A DNA stretch of 64,000 nt, taken from positions 76,448,702 to 76,512,701 of the forward strand of contig NC_065881.2 in NCBI RefSeq assembly GCF_932274485.2. The letters run 5' to 3'. Origin of the DNA: Patella vulgata (taxonomy: Eukaryota; Mollusca; Gastropoda; Patellidae). The notes under the pieces were generated by a model. That model ran no database searches. It was not told where the DNA came from and saw only the letters and a list, made by a program, of their open reading frames with translations. The first letter of the stretch is position 1; each line of letters starts with the position of its first letter. The position numbers and the translations under genes are program-made. Below are positions 35,030 through 46,123 of the stretch, piece after piece.

Positions 35030-35310
35030 ATATCGGCGAAATATTTCAGAAAGTAATTGGTCTTTCTATGGGTATCAACTGTTACCCCCTCCTATTTGCT
35101 CATTTAATTCTATATGCGTACACGTTTTCCCTAACTAATGGCAACATTAGTGATTTATTTAGTTACCTTTCTGATGGGTTTGTGATCAAAGAACTATCGA
35201 TAATGAGAATATGTCGATCTCCTTTGATCTATTATTCAAAATGGTGGAAAACCAGAAAGTTCAATGATAAAAGGGATAATGTGACTGTTCAGTCTTTAAT
35301 TGACCTTTGA
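35030..35310 (+). mobile_element. Penelope-like element reverse-transcriptase remnant
   Basis: Translates to ..QKVIGLSMGINCYPLLFAHL.., which matches the RT motif of Penelope-like elements (typically IPMGTNCAPLLADLFL). The frame stays open to 35310, but the catalytic YxDD region that should follow is not recognisable. Hammerhead-like Penelope motifs at 26.9 and 39.2 kb fit the same superfamily. Confidence 0.55.
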
Positions 35311-36080
35311 TATGTATCAATATACCCCAGGCTTCTCAAGTCCCCGAATTTGACGTATATATTGCTTAAAGATTCGATATATCCAACCCTTACATAAGTA
35401 TGACTTCTTGGCAAGAGGCATAATCTTAACAACAAAACCACCGGGACACCATCTATATATATATATTCAATTTAATGGTCTCCACCCAGAGATCACAGAG
35501 ATATATAATATGTATGTGACTCTACTATCATTATAGTATTTTTCATATACACTTATTTTGTTTGTAGTTTAATTAATAGGCCGTTCAGGTATTTCGCTAT
35601 TGGGTATTATTTTCATACTTTCCCATTTAAAAAAGTTCCCTTTCTATTTATTCGATTTTGACTACCTTTTTGTGGATCATCAACGTATTTTATTACGCAC
35701 ATTATTTATATTTGTTACAAACAAGCTTATGTGGACTTTTTTTTGTAATTTTACCTGCCTGAACGCGACCGTGCCTGATATATATAGTTCGTATAGTTTC
35801 AACATGTATCCTTTTCTTATACAAACTCCACACTCATTAAAATAATTATACAATTAAAATTATAAACCTGATAAACTTCAGTTAATAAGACATGGATAGC
35901 CGCACAAAGATTTTAAGATGATTTAATTAAATTAATGTTTTAATTGATTTTAGCGTCAATAAGGTCATGCATGATGTTTTTAAACATGTTAAAACATACG
36001 GATATTTTACTGTCGTTACTATGTTTGCGATAAGACACCGAAGAATGAAAACGTGATGTATATTATAATTACAATTATAA
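35311..36080. other. Intergenic, nothing recognised
   Basis: AT-rich. An 81-codon open frame at 35600-35845 is hydrophobic and aromatic-rich with no family resemblance, and is probably chance. Confidence 0.4.
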
Positions 36081-36405
36081 AATGAAATGAAATGAGGTTT
36101 AACGTCCTACTGTTCTGCTCCTATACTGGGCTAATAAAGCGGACATACTCCATACAGTGTGCTATGAGGGACATTTTCCCCGGGCAGGGGCACCATGCAG
36201 GCCTACTCTTATATCGAATATACACGCCAATTTATAAACAGGACCTCGGTTTTTCGTTCCATTCGAACGACTAGACAGCTGTCGTTGTCAGGCACTCCGC
36301 CCTGCACCACTTACAAGGGGACACCACGTCGGAAAATCCCAATGAACTTTCTCGGCAAATTCAGCGACCGAACACCCGAGCCAGGGTCTTACACACTTAG
36401 CCACA
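36081..36405 (-). mobile_element. SINE-1, reverse
   Basis: From 'aaatgaaatgaggtttaacg' to a worn head 'cacacttagccacag'. The middle is shortened relative to the reference. Confidence 0.78.
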
Positions 36406-36865
36406 GTATTTACAAACATGTGGAACGGAAATTTCACCGATATATGTTGCTCGCTATTCCATTTTGAAGTTTCTGTTCTGTTTGTTTTGATGGTTCCCGT
36501 TTGTCTGAAAACCTTTGAACTATCAGACCAGAAGAACAAAAATGGCAGTGCCAATTCCACAGATTAAATGTAATAGTTCTGTGTGTGAACTCAAATGAAC
36601 TACACTCCATCACCAGACAAAACAAAACTACATTGTTGATCAAAGTCACCGGTAGTGCCATAGACTTATTAAAATTACAATTCTGTCTCGTTCGTTCCTT
36701 TCACGTTTTTATTATATCCCAGTTCATTTCTGCAACATTTAAACATTTTCATGATCTAAGAGATGAAAAAGAAAGCAAATGATTTTTCGCGCCACTGAGA
36801 ACAAATCTGATAGATTATCAATCCGATTGGAAAACAAAAACACAGCCATTGTCAAAATACAATGA

Positions 36866-36944
36866 CATGAAATGGATTTTTAAGCCTTTCTCTTCTACAC
36901 CAAGGCTATAATGAAGATGGGCATATCCACCATGCAGTGTGCTA

Positions 36945-36984
<40 letters not shown>

Positions 36985-37400
36985 GGGAGAGAGATGGGGT
37001 TTAACGTCCACTCGACACAAACTAGGTCATTTCGGGACTAATATATGGTTTAATTTTATTTCAATAATTCGCTTACGGGTAGGGGTCTTTAGCAGTGTGG
37101 GGGGGGGGAACCAACGAGGTTGGGCAGGCGACCCAACTCCTTGTCACGTACAACCGGGGACTCGAAACCACGCCAGTTGACTCAATGACAGACCTTATGA
37201 TACAGCGCGCACATGCTAACCATTCGGCCATCCAACCCCCCGCGTGCTATGTGTAACATTTTGTCTTGGACATCGGCATTTCTGTCTATTCTGCATCGAA
37301 TGCCAAGGGGTCTTTAACCTGCACGTCGGTTTTCGTGAAATCCGAATGGGTAGGCGTTTTTTTCTTTCGTTTGTTTTGAGCACATTACTTCCGTCATTTT
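36866..37400 (-). mobile_element. SINE-1 interrupted by a SINE-2
   Basis: Reverse SINE-1 pieces at 36866-36947 (ending gcagtgtgctatgagg) and about 37229-37400 (starting gcgtgctatgtg, then gccaaggggtctttaacctg). The repeated 'gtgctatg' is the probable target duplication of the inserted SINE-2. Confidence 0.75.
36948..37228 (-). mobile_element. SINE-2, reverse, nested in SINE-1
   Basis: Begins with a GA tract (the reversed CT tail) and ends in the head 'gctaaccattcggccatcca'. It is the reciprocal nesting of that at 32458-33072. Confidence 0.85.
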
Positions 37401-37971
37401 GTTCAGTTTATTTTATTTATGACGTGTGCAAGGCTGGGGGCGAGGTGAATGAGTGTTTCAGAATTATCGCACAATTCTTCAAATAACAATTGATTCAGAG
37501 ATTAACTATACGTATATAGATATTTTACTTGAAGTAAACATCAGTACAAAAACGTCCTTCAGATATCTATAGTACTCTAACGATAAATTATTAAATCCTT
37601 GCGAGAATAAAAATATATTTAAGAAGCTTTGCTTATAGACATACATTAGGGTGACCCACCATAAATTAATATCTCCAAATATCTCCACAATTACGCCACA
37701 ATATTTATATATATGCCAAGCCTCAAATCAGTTTCACACAATTATAGTCACTAAATAAACGATCATGTTGTACTTAATAAGCTATGGCCATTAATCATCT
37801 ATAAATAATACATTAATTGTTAATGCACTATCAAAGAAAACCTATTACAGATCGCGCCCCGCGGTGTAATAAAGAAATCCACAATTTATTACATGGAATA
37901 TAGAAAATTAAAATAACACCAAGAGAAATAATTTGCGGGAGGAAAATGACCTAGATTTTATATTTAGCGTC
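37401..37971. other. Intergenic, nothing recognised
   Basis: AT-rich; no gene or repeat seen. Confidence 0.4.
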
Positions 37972-38235
37972 AGAGAGAGAGAGAGAGAGAGTTAGAGAGA
38001 GAGAGAAAGAGGGAGAGACACACACACACACAAACTAAGTCATTTCGGGACTAACATACGGTTCAATTTTATTTCAATAATTCGCTTGCGCATAGGGGAC
38101 TTTAGCTGTAAGAGAAAACAATAGTATCCGGATAAAGCTCACTCCTTGTCACGCACAACCGGGGAATCGAAACCACACCACTTGACTCCATGACAGACCC
38201 TATGATATAACGATCTCAGATGTTAATCTCCATAT
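37972..38235 (-). mobile_element. SINE-2, reverse, with GA/CA tract
   Basis: Reverse copy whose tail has become a compound (GA)n-(CA)n tract at 37972-38032. Body 'aagtcatttcgggactaaca' is clear; the head is worn. Confidence 0.78.
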
Positions 38236-38239
38236 ATAA

Positions 38240-38580
38240 TTCGTGGCTGGGTGGTTAAGACGCTGGCTCGCTAGCCTGGAGGTCGGGTGTTCGATCCCTG
38301 CATTGGCCGAGAAAGTTCATCCCGATTTTCCGACGTGGTTTCCCCTTGTCAGTGGTGCAGAACGGAGGGCCTGACAAGGACAGCTGTCTAGTCCGAGTGT
38401 ATACATTGGAATGCACGTAAAAGATCCCTTGGCAGTTGGAATTCGATATAAGAGTAGGCGAGAGTGCCGCTGCCTGGGCAAAATGTCCTCATAGCACACT
38501 GTATGGCGTATGCCCGTCTTCATTAGCCCAGTATAGGAGCAGAACAGTAGGACGTTAAACCTTATTTCATTTCATTTCAT
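38240..38580 (+). mobile_element. SINE-1, near full-length
   Basis: From 'cgtggctgggtggttaagac' through 'ttcgatccctgcattgg' to the tail 'ttatttcatttcatttca'. Confidence 0.85.
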
Positions 38581-39178
38581 ATACAAATCACCTCTTTGTC
38601 AAAATTGAAAGCGTGGGAAAACACTCGACGAAATTATATTTGTTCCTGAACACCATGGTCACCAAGTTACCCATTGTTCTATAACCCTATACATGATTGA
38701 CGTATTTTTTTTAGGTATTTTTCTTGCTAATAATAAATTTACATTTAGATATGATCTTGCCAAAAAAATAAGTCATGTTCTCTACATCAAAGTAACAATA
38801 AATACACCCCGCCGTTCATTGATTCAATATCTTTATATGGTATTAAAATAGGTAAAGTAATTCTGAGGGACAGCTATAATCATAAAAGACAGCTTTACCA
38901 GGGATAGGTACTCATTGTAAGTTATTGTTTGTAGATATCCATAGATATTAGGAATATTTGCAGGCGGCAAAGAACAATAAGCGTTTCAGATTTAATGATC
39001 ACGAGTACAAATGGGTAACAGGATCTTTTTTCGGATTGTTTATGCATAATTGATCAGCCTTATATTATCACCCCTTGTTTGTATCTGTTCTAAATTCTAT
39101 TGACTGAATATCGATAGGTATATGATAGTTTCAATATATATAACACAAGGTACAATTTTATGGATACACAATTACCGA
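38581..39178. other. Intergenic, nothing recognised
   Basis: AT-rich; no gene or repeat seen. Confidence 0.4.
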
Positions 39179-39415
39179 ATTTATTACTATCAAATCAAGT
39201 GCTTGATAAAGACGAGAGGTTTCTTCGTCGAAACGTCGCATAGTAATAAACCCAGTAATTGTCTATCTATAAAAATTTACCTTGTGTTGTTAATATGTCT
39301 AATTACTAAATGTCTATCATGCCTTTATCGATAAGATCATGGTAATACCAATAATCCATACGGGAATGGGACGCAACAAGTAAATTCCAGTCCATAGAAT
39401 TGTGACCTGTATATT
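39179..39415 (+). other. Hammerhead-like Penelope terminal motif and linked repeat
   Basis: 'gcttgataaagacgagagg' – hairpin – 'cgtcgaaacgtcgc' fits the hammerhead-ribozyme core associated with Penelope-like elements. It is followed at 39391-39413 by 'tccatagaattgtgacctgt', the same sequence that adjoins the reverse motif at 26861-26965. Confidence 0.45.
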
Positions 39416-39702
39416 CTAATCGGGTTGCCGTGTTAGACACATATACACTGTAAAAGACATTAATATTTAATAGGCGCGTAAAACTGAAAGAAAACAAAAT
39501 ATGTTGTCTTTTAGTTACTTTGATTCGAAAATAATGGATGTTTCCTCGAGGTTAATTCGGGCATACAGTTTAAATTGGAGATATATCTTAATTAAAAGTA
39601 TGGTATTTTGTAGGATCTAGAAAGTCCCCCAAACTTAATACATAGACTAAAAATGATTTGTTAGTTGACAAGTTTGACAATAAAACATTTCGTCTGAGAC
39701 AG

Positions 39703-39870
39703 GAAGCCATGGCATCTTAGTGACGATGATTCTGGTTCATTAACCAGGATGTCCCATGTTCGATCCCAACGGAGGACCTGACAAGGAGAAGCATAGAATT
39801 GTTTGGACAGGAACAAAATCAAACTCTACCCGGCTTGCGGATAAAAGAACCAACTTGATCCGGAAATGAC
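39703..39870 (+). mobile_element. Divergent tRNA-headed SINE
   Basis: 'gtgacgatgattctggttca' with B-box-like 'gttcgatcccaac' and a 'cctgacaaggagaag' block resembling SINE-1. It directly precedes a reverse SINE-2. Confidence 0.5.
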
Positions 39871-39885
39871 ACCAGTAGGTGCAGA

Positions 39886-40150
39886 AAAGGGAGAGAGAGA
39901 GAGGGAAAGAGAAATGCGATTTAACCTTCACTCGACACAAACTAGGTCATTTCGGGACAAACTTTTGGTACAATTTTATTTCAATAATTTGCTTGCGGGT
40001 AGGGGTCTTTAGCAGTAGGATAAAACCCATGAGGTTGGACAGGCGACCATACCCCTTGCCACGTACAAGTTAAGAATCGAAACCACGCCACTTGACTCTA
40101 TGACAGACCTTCTGATCCACTCGGCTCACCATTCGGCTACCCATCCGTGC
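39886..40150 (-). mobile_element. SINE-2, full-length, reverse
   Basis: GA tract, then 'actaggtcatttcgggacaa' and, at the far end, the head 'caccattcggctacccatcc'. Confidence 0.82.
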
Positions 40151-40789
40151 AGAATGTATTACTTACTAGGAGGACCACCCAGATTCCTACCTGCATGTCG
40201 TTTTTAAGGAAAACAAAGCCTCTTTTCACTATCTCGAAATGGCCAGTTATTAGATCACGTGTACGACGGGATATTAACCAAGGCACACGGAGAGAGGTTT
40301 GGACAGCCATTCCCCAATACCATTCAGATATCATGAAAAACAAATATTGTTTAAAAAAAAAAGATCTCAAAAGATTTCCTTTAGTTAAATACCAGCAAAA
40401 GAGAATCATCTTTGTTGATTTAGTCACTAATTAATGGACATTTATGATATTTTACCTACCGCGGAAAAATGAATGATTCGAAGTACTCAATAACGTACTG
40501 ACTATAAGAGTCAGCAAGTCTAGTATTGATTGAGTAAACCCAGACCACACTAGTAAAACATGACATGTCTGGAACCCTGGTGACCACAGAAAGCACTATT
40601 GATACACGCTAAGAGATTAGAGAAACTGAGTGAGTAAGGAGAGGACTGACAATATGTCGTGCAATCGAAGGGTTCAGCAAACTGGGCCCAGTGTTTATGT
40701 CTTTAACGTAAGGCTGTCAGAGGGCTGGTGCCATGGGCATTATCCAAAGCTACCACGTTGTCTAGAGTACTCCGTGACTGTCATTCTAG

Positions 40790-41000
40790 GTACTGTTCCT
40801 TGATTTCTTTTCCGGTTTGAATTTGGTCTGTGAATGATCTCCCACTTTGAAATCCAGGCAGCTTCTCTCTACATTGTTCATCAATCGCAAATTTGATCTT
40901 CTCCAGAATAACCCGTGGTCGTGATAGAAACTGAGTTCATTTTTGGGCATCTTTCCAATGCACCCCAAGTTCCGCATCTTTCGTCTGCTACACAGCTTGG
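40790..41000 (-). mobile_element. LINE reverse-transcriptase remnant
   Basis: Minus-strand translation gives ..RVILEKIKFAIDEQCREKL then PGFQSGRSFTDQIQTG.., the well-known LINE RT segment (compare 'QAGFR.GRSCTDQI' in RTE- and related-clade elements). The flanks to 41240 are weakly coding-like but unrecognised. Clade uncertain. Confidence 0.6.
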
Positions 41001-41299
41001 CAGAGGTCAAGCAATATGGCGCCAGGACCCCGTGGAATTTTGTAGGAATTATCTGGACCTTGTGCTACTAATGTCTTCTTTGGTTGCTGCTCGAATTTCA
41101 GTATTGACGTTCTCTTCGACACAGCAAAGAAATGAAAACATTCTGAAATTACAAAAAAAACTCGTGATGTTAGACAGGCAATCCCACTCCTTCGCAATCT
41201 TCAACTGAATCGGTGGCAGTCCCAAGATAAGGGACATTAGATCACTAGCTACAAATAGTCATAAAAGAATCTGTCGACAGTAGTTTTTGACTGGATAAA

Positions 41300-42165
41300 T
41301 TAAACCAGATGTTTTAGTTATAACACATGATATACACTCCAATACACATAACGCGCAGTGTTTCTAAACTCTGACAACTATTAGTTATAACACATGATAT
41401 ACACACCAATACACATAACGAGCAGTGTTTCTAAAGTTGACAATCATTAGTTATGCCACGTGATATACACTTAATACCCATAACGATACCCATAACGCAC
41501 AGTGGTTCTAGACTTTGACAATCATTAGCTTTTACATACGATACATAACGATACACATAACATACGATACATAACGATACACATAACATACGATACATAA
41601 CGATACCCATAACGCACAGTGGTTCTAGACTCTGACAAGCATTAGCTTTAACATACGATACATAACGATACACATCATAACATACGATACATAACGATAC
41701 ACATAACATACGATACATAACAATGCACATAACGCACAGTGGCTTTAGACTCTGACAATCATTAGTTCTTTTTTGTAAATCCATTTGTTTTTTTACTGAA
41801 GCCTGTATCATAACAGGCCCGGGACTTTACAGCGCAGTGGACGTTTACGGCTGGCTCCCGGATGCATTCACTTGATTTGATATTTGTTTATTTTTTGCAA
41901 TGTCTATTTTTTGTCTTGTTGGCAGGTTTATCTTGTAGACTTTTGTTTGTTTTGCGTGTAGTGCGGTCCTTCTGCACTTTACTATACGATACTATACACA
42001 TGACATACCATACATAACGATGCACATAACGCACAGTGGTTCTAGACTCAGACAATCATTAGATATAACATATGATACATAACGATACGCATAACACACA
42101 GTGGTTCGAAACTCTGACAATCATTAGATATAATTTATACGATACATAACGATACACATAACAAT
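41300..42165. repeat. Large tandem array upstream of Hint gene A
   Basis: Built from units such as 'acatacgatacataacgata' plus 'cacataacgcacagtggttc' and 'tagactctgacaatcattag'. The array is split by a different repeat at about 41811-41990. Two early units closely match 53620-53770, which precedes unit C, so the array predates the Hint duplication and expanded in unit A. Confidence 0.85.
41811..41990. repeat. Repeat inserted in the tandem array
   Basis: Carries the 'attcacttgatttgatattt' – 'tttttgcaatgt' – 'gcactttactata' block order also found at 10790-10885. Family unknown. Confidence 0.5.
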
Positions 42166-42471
42166 GTGATTCTGCCACTTTTGTTAAATAATAGAACAGT
42201 CCAACAGAAATACAAGATAAATCATTTATTGATACTTTTAATAAAAATAAATATATTTGTACTCTTTATGACAAAGCCACATGTGATATATACACGTTTT
42301 ACTGCCAACGTCCAAAAGGCGGAGGGTGTGACTTCAAATTTACTTCTCCTTAAAGATTTGAAGGAGATTGGCAAAAGAATGTGCAAATTACTATTTTAAT
42401 TTATTAAATCTGCGATTGGATTTACTTTTATTTTATACAAAATTTTAATTTTAATAATTACAATAAATTCT

Positions 42472-42633
42472 TACGTCATGAATTTTCCAGTGCCAAAAAT
42501 ATACCACCTGACTAATGGAATCTATGTGGTGGTGCAATCATTTGTAATCATTTTGAAAATAGACGTGGGTTTATATTACAAATAAATCAGATCAAAAAGG
42601 TTCCATGGGAAAACCCTTTCCGTACTATATATT
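42472..42633 (+). promoter_or_regulatory. Promoter of Hint gene A
   Basis: TATATATT at 42626-42633 lies 98 bp before the start codon. Upstream is a block shared with unit C, including TTACGTCA (a CRE/ATF-like site), 'aatctatgtggtggtgcaat' and 'aaaaccctttcc' immediately before the TATA box. Transcription start not known. Confidence 0.65.
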
Positions 42634-42723
42634 GAACACCTAGGATTAACTGCGGGTCATACAGGACTAGACAGTCATTAGCTGTTGGAGGAAAGACTAT
42701 CAGTATTAAATCCAACGCCAACT

Positions 42724-44256
42724 ATGAGTTGTGATAATAGCGATCCGGTAAGCAACGTTTCAGATATTATGCCATTTATTGCTAGTCACATAATCGGCAA
42801 CACCCGGAGAAATGAAACAGTTGTCTTAGGGCTTTATCCGACCTTAATATTTGCGAAATGTCTTGTCATGTGGTCATGTATATTTTGGCCTTTATGCTTT
42901 TTGTTCAGAGTACTTTTAGTGAAGTGTAAACTCGACTTTTACTCTGAATTGATGTAAGGTTAAAGTCACAGATTGCTTGGCTGTGACCCAGCAACAATTA
43001 CTAGCTACTTTAGCTTTGAATTCATAAAGTTGTCCGTTTTAGAAGCCAAATCATAGACTAGATTTGTTGGGCTAAATAATTCCATGATACTGAAATATAT
43101 ACTAGTGATTTTGTATCGTCAAGCACTGCCGTGTATAATTTCTATTTGTAAAATGCTCTATGGTCATCACTTCTTTATTGGGAGTGTGGTGTTTTGTACT
43201 CTGCATGTTAAAAGAGCCAATGCAAGGAGCTTAATCATTCTGAAGAACTTGGGTGAACAAGACAAGGGTGATCTTTAACATGGTCTACTATGTTTTACGT
43301 GGTGTACAAAGAGTATGTAACAATACGAGTTCAATATTCGTTAATTTGTTGTTTCATATGCCTATTTCTTTTTGATTCTTTTCTATTGAAATATTTGTTT
43401 TTTTATTTCCTTATGATTTTAGTGTTGTTGCGACAGTTGTCTGTGTTTTCCTGGTTATGGCAATAGTATTGTCACCTTGGAGTCTGGCAAAACATTCATA
43501 GAAGACGTAAAGGTGGGTGACTTAGCCAAGGTGGTATTGGACGATGGAAGTTTTGGTTATTCAGAAGTTTGGACCTTGGGTCACCACAATCCAGATACAG
43601 AGACCAACTTTATCCAGATCGAGACAGAGAACAGACGTTTAAATATTAGCCCTCGACATTTTTTGGTGGTGAATCGGAACCACGAAAGGTTAGATGTAAT
43701 GGCTAAAGACGTAAAGGTAAGTCCCAATGTGAATTACATGATAAATCTTTAATCATTGAAAGGATGGATTTTCCGTTCGTTTAAAATATCCAGCTGTCCG
43801 CATTCGTCCTGCACCGCAGCCAGTAAACTATCTCAATTATTGATAATACTATTACGCTCCACTGCGCCATTTTAGCGCTACAGGAATCACTACATTTCTT
43901 ATAAAATTTATTTTGTGTTTTTGTTGTAGGTTGAAGATGAGTTAATTGTTTATGACCAACTACTGTACAAGGATGCCGCTGGAACTGAAGAAGTGGTCGA
44001 CATTGAAGTCATTGAAGGAAAGGGCGTTTTTGCGCCTTTCACCAAACAAGGTCGTCTTATTGTAAATGGTGTATTGGTGTCATGCTATGCTGAGGTTAAT
44101 CCTTCGCTTGCTCACGCGGCTTTGGCGCCACTCAGAGCTATGTACGATGTTACACCAACTGCTGTCATGGATAGGGTTATGACTCATAACGCAAACGGGG
44201 TTCCATATGTGTTTGAAAGAACGTTTAATGTTGTAAAAACTGTTGTTACCGAGTAG
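42724..44256 (+). CDS. Hint gene A: stand-alone hedgehog-type Hint (Hog) protein
   Basis: Exons 42724-42747, 43423-43716 and 43930-44256, all phase 0, give 214 residues. Residues 1-15 are a Cys-rich leader (MSCDNSDPCCCDSCL). Cys16-Phe17 opens a Hog-type Hint domain: CFPGYGNSIVTLESGK, IEDVKVGD, then LNISPRHFLVV (His87; Ser84 where hedgehogs usually have Thr), then GVFAPFTKQGRLIV, LVSCYAEV (Cys158) and SLAHAALAPLRA. In hedgehogs this domain cleaves itself before the Cys and attaches cholesterol to the released N-part. Here there is no hedge domain and no visible signal peptide, and residue 15 is Leu where hedgehogs have Gly. Tail residues 178-214 have no recognised domain. Substrate and function unknown. 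Confidence 0.85.
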
Positions 44257-44655
44257 CCACTGGGATTATTTTATTTTACCAATAATAGAGATACATTAAG
44301 GATTCATGTATGAATATATTTATTCATTCTTATTAGGTGAATATTATTTAATTCTTTTTTATACGCTGGTCCGTCCGTTAGAATTATGTTATTTCCTTTT
44401 ATACGCCCACATTTTTATGTTTGAATATATCTATTCATTCTTATCAAGTGAATATTGTTTAATTCTTTTTATAAGCTGATCCGTCCGTTAGAATTATTTT
44501 ATTTTTTAGTTTGTATTGAAGATTTTATTGTTAAAGAATTTTGCAGTTTTTCTAAAATTAAAATGATTCTTTGTTATAAATTTATTTGTTTATTGTTAAT
44601 ACCCCCACCGTATAAATATTATACTGAGCGATGATTCTTGTTCTCTAATTGAAAA

Positions 44656-44933
44656 GGACGTCACGGTGCCTAAGTGGGTAATACACTGGCTCGCTGGGTG
44701 TTTGATCCCTGCATTGACCGAGCAAGTTCATCCAGATTCTTCCTTATCAGTGATGCAGGATGGGAGGACCTGACAAGGACAGCTGTCGTTCGGATGGGAT
44801 GAAAAACAGTTGGAAGTCGATATAAGAGTGGGCCGTAGTGTCGCTGCCATGGCAAAATTTCCCTCATGGCATATGCCCGTCTTCATTAGCCCAGTTCGGA
44901 ACAGTAGAACGTTAAACCTCATTTCATTTCATT
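44656..44933 (+). mobile_element. SINE-1 inserted in unit A only, with target-site duplication
   Basis: Flanked by tctaattgaaaa at 44644-44655 and 44934-44945. Units B and C carry the uninterrupted site (tctctaattgaa..cctgttgag), so this insertion is younger than the duplications. Confidence 0.92.
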
Positions 44934-45059
44934 TCTAATTGAAAACCTGTTGAGGTCAGAAGACGGGTTATCTTAAAAGCGATTACCCGTTGATAAAATA
45001 GTGTTTTAATTTAAAAAAAAAACCAATGCCAAATTGTGCAGCCCTAATGTTACTTGAAA

Positions 45060-45295
45060 CCATAGTGGCTCTCTGAATATTGTGCTGCCTCTTTAACCCG
45101 GGGTTCTCTGGTTCGATCCTGGTGTTGGCGGAATGGTTACTCGGGATTTTGTGGGTTGGTTTCCCCCTGGTCAGAAATTAAAAAAAGGAACAATGTCTAG
45201 TCATTCGGACGGGCCGAAAAACCGAGGTACCATATACACATTATCGTTTGCGTAAAAGAATCCCCACGCCTCTGCTTGGTTAAAATTCCCTAATG
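45060..45295 (+). mobile_element. Old SINE-1-like copy shared by all three units (A copy)
   Basis: Head 'catagtggctctctgaat', B-box-like 'ggttcgatcctggtgttgg' and 'gaaaaaccgaggtacca'. Orthologous positions are 51285-51478 and 56995-57225, so it was in place before the Hint units multiplied. Confidence 0.7.
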
Positions 45296-45300
45296 TCACA

Positions 45301-45540
45301 AAAAGTCATCTGTGATTCAATGGAATAGTCATCTGAAATTCAGCCAAATAGTCATCTCAGATTCGGCCAAATAGCAATCCGGGATTTAGTCAAATATTCA
45401 TCTGGGATTCAGTCAAATAATCATCTGTGATTCAGTCAAATAGTCATCTGTGATTCGGTCACTTAGTCATCTGGGATTCAATGAAATAGTCATCTCAGAT
45501 TCAGCCAAATAGTCATCTCAGATTCAACCAAATAGTTGAG
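45301..45540. repeat. 23-bp minisatellite (A copy)
   Basis: Units of 'tagtcatctgggattcagtc' type repeat about ten times. Also present in units B (expanded) and C. Confidence 0.9.
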
Positions 45541-45665
45541 TGCGAGTTTCATGAGTTTGGCAGTGGGGGAATACCCATAGAAAACCCACAAGGATAGACA
45601 GGCGAACTCGTTATGTACAAGGGTGGGATTGAAATCATACAGCTCGACTAAATGACAGGTTTAGA
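45541..45665 (-). mobile_element. SINE-2 fragment shared by the units (A copy)
   Basis: 'ggcagtgggggaatacccat', 'aggcgaactcgttatgtaca', 'acagctcgactaaatgacag'. It corresponds to longer copies at 52325-52590 and 57675-57910. Confidence 0.65.
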
Positions 45666-45692
45666 TATAAGTTCTGTTCGGTAAAAATTTTT

Positions 45693-45940
45693 TAGGGCGG
45701 GGGTGGGGGGATCTCGTGCTTTATCGCACGTGCTTGAAATCATAATGTCTGCCATTGAGTAAAGTGGCGTGGTTTCGATCCCCGCCCGTACGTGACAAGG
45801 ACTAGGGTCACCTGTCCGTCCGTCCTCCGATTTCGTCCCATTGCTAAAAACCTAGATATAAGCGAATTGTTGAAATAAACTTTAACCATGTGTTAGTCCC
45901 GAAATGACCTAGTGTGTGTGGCGTGGACGTTACCTCCGCC

Positions 45941-45972
<32 letters not shown>
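45693..45972 (+). mobile_element. SINE-2, full-length, private to unit A
   Basis: Complete copy from 'gggggatctcgtgctttatc' to the CT tract at 45943-45972. No counterpart at this position in B or C. Confidence 0.8.
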
Positions 45973-45974
<2 letters not shown>

Positions 45975-46123
45975 TTACTTTGACAAAGACTGTTACTTTA
46001 ATGGACGTATATTCATGCTCTCTTTCTCTCGGTTTACTGCGGGAATTCCATATAAGTTCTTTTCGAGTCAAATACATTTTCCTCTTCCTTGAATTATATT
46101 CAAATTTGTAAGAATTGTTTGGG

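Noticed and set aside
36911-37180. 89-codon open frame with an ERERERE tract
   Set aside because: It is the GA tract and body of a reverse SINE-2.
41431-41811. 126-codon minus-strand open frame with repeated LCVMGIVMYRML-type segments
   Set aside because: It lies entirely in a tandem DNA array and its repeats follow the DNA unit; no independent coding signal.
42685-42957. 90-codon open frame overlapping Hint exon 1 of gene A
   Set aside because: It is exon 1 read through its splice donor into the intron; the homologous frames in B and C differ.
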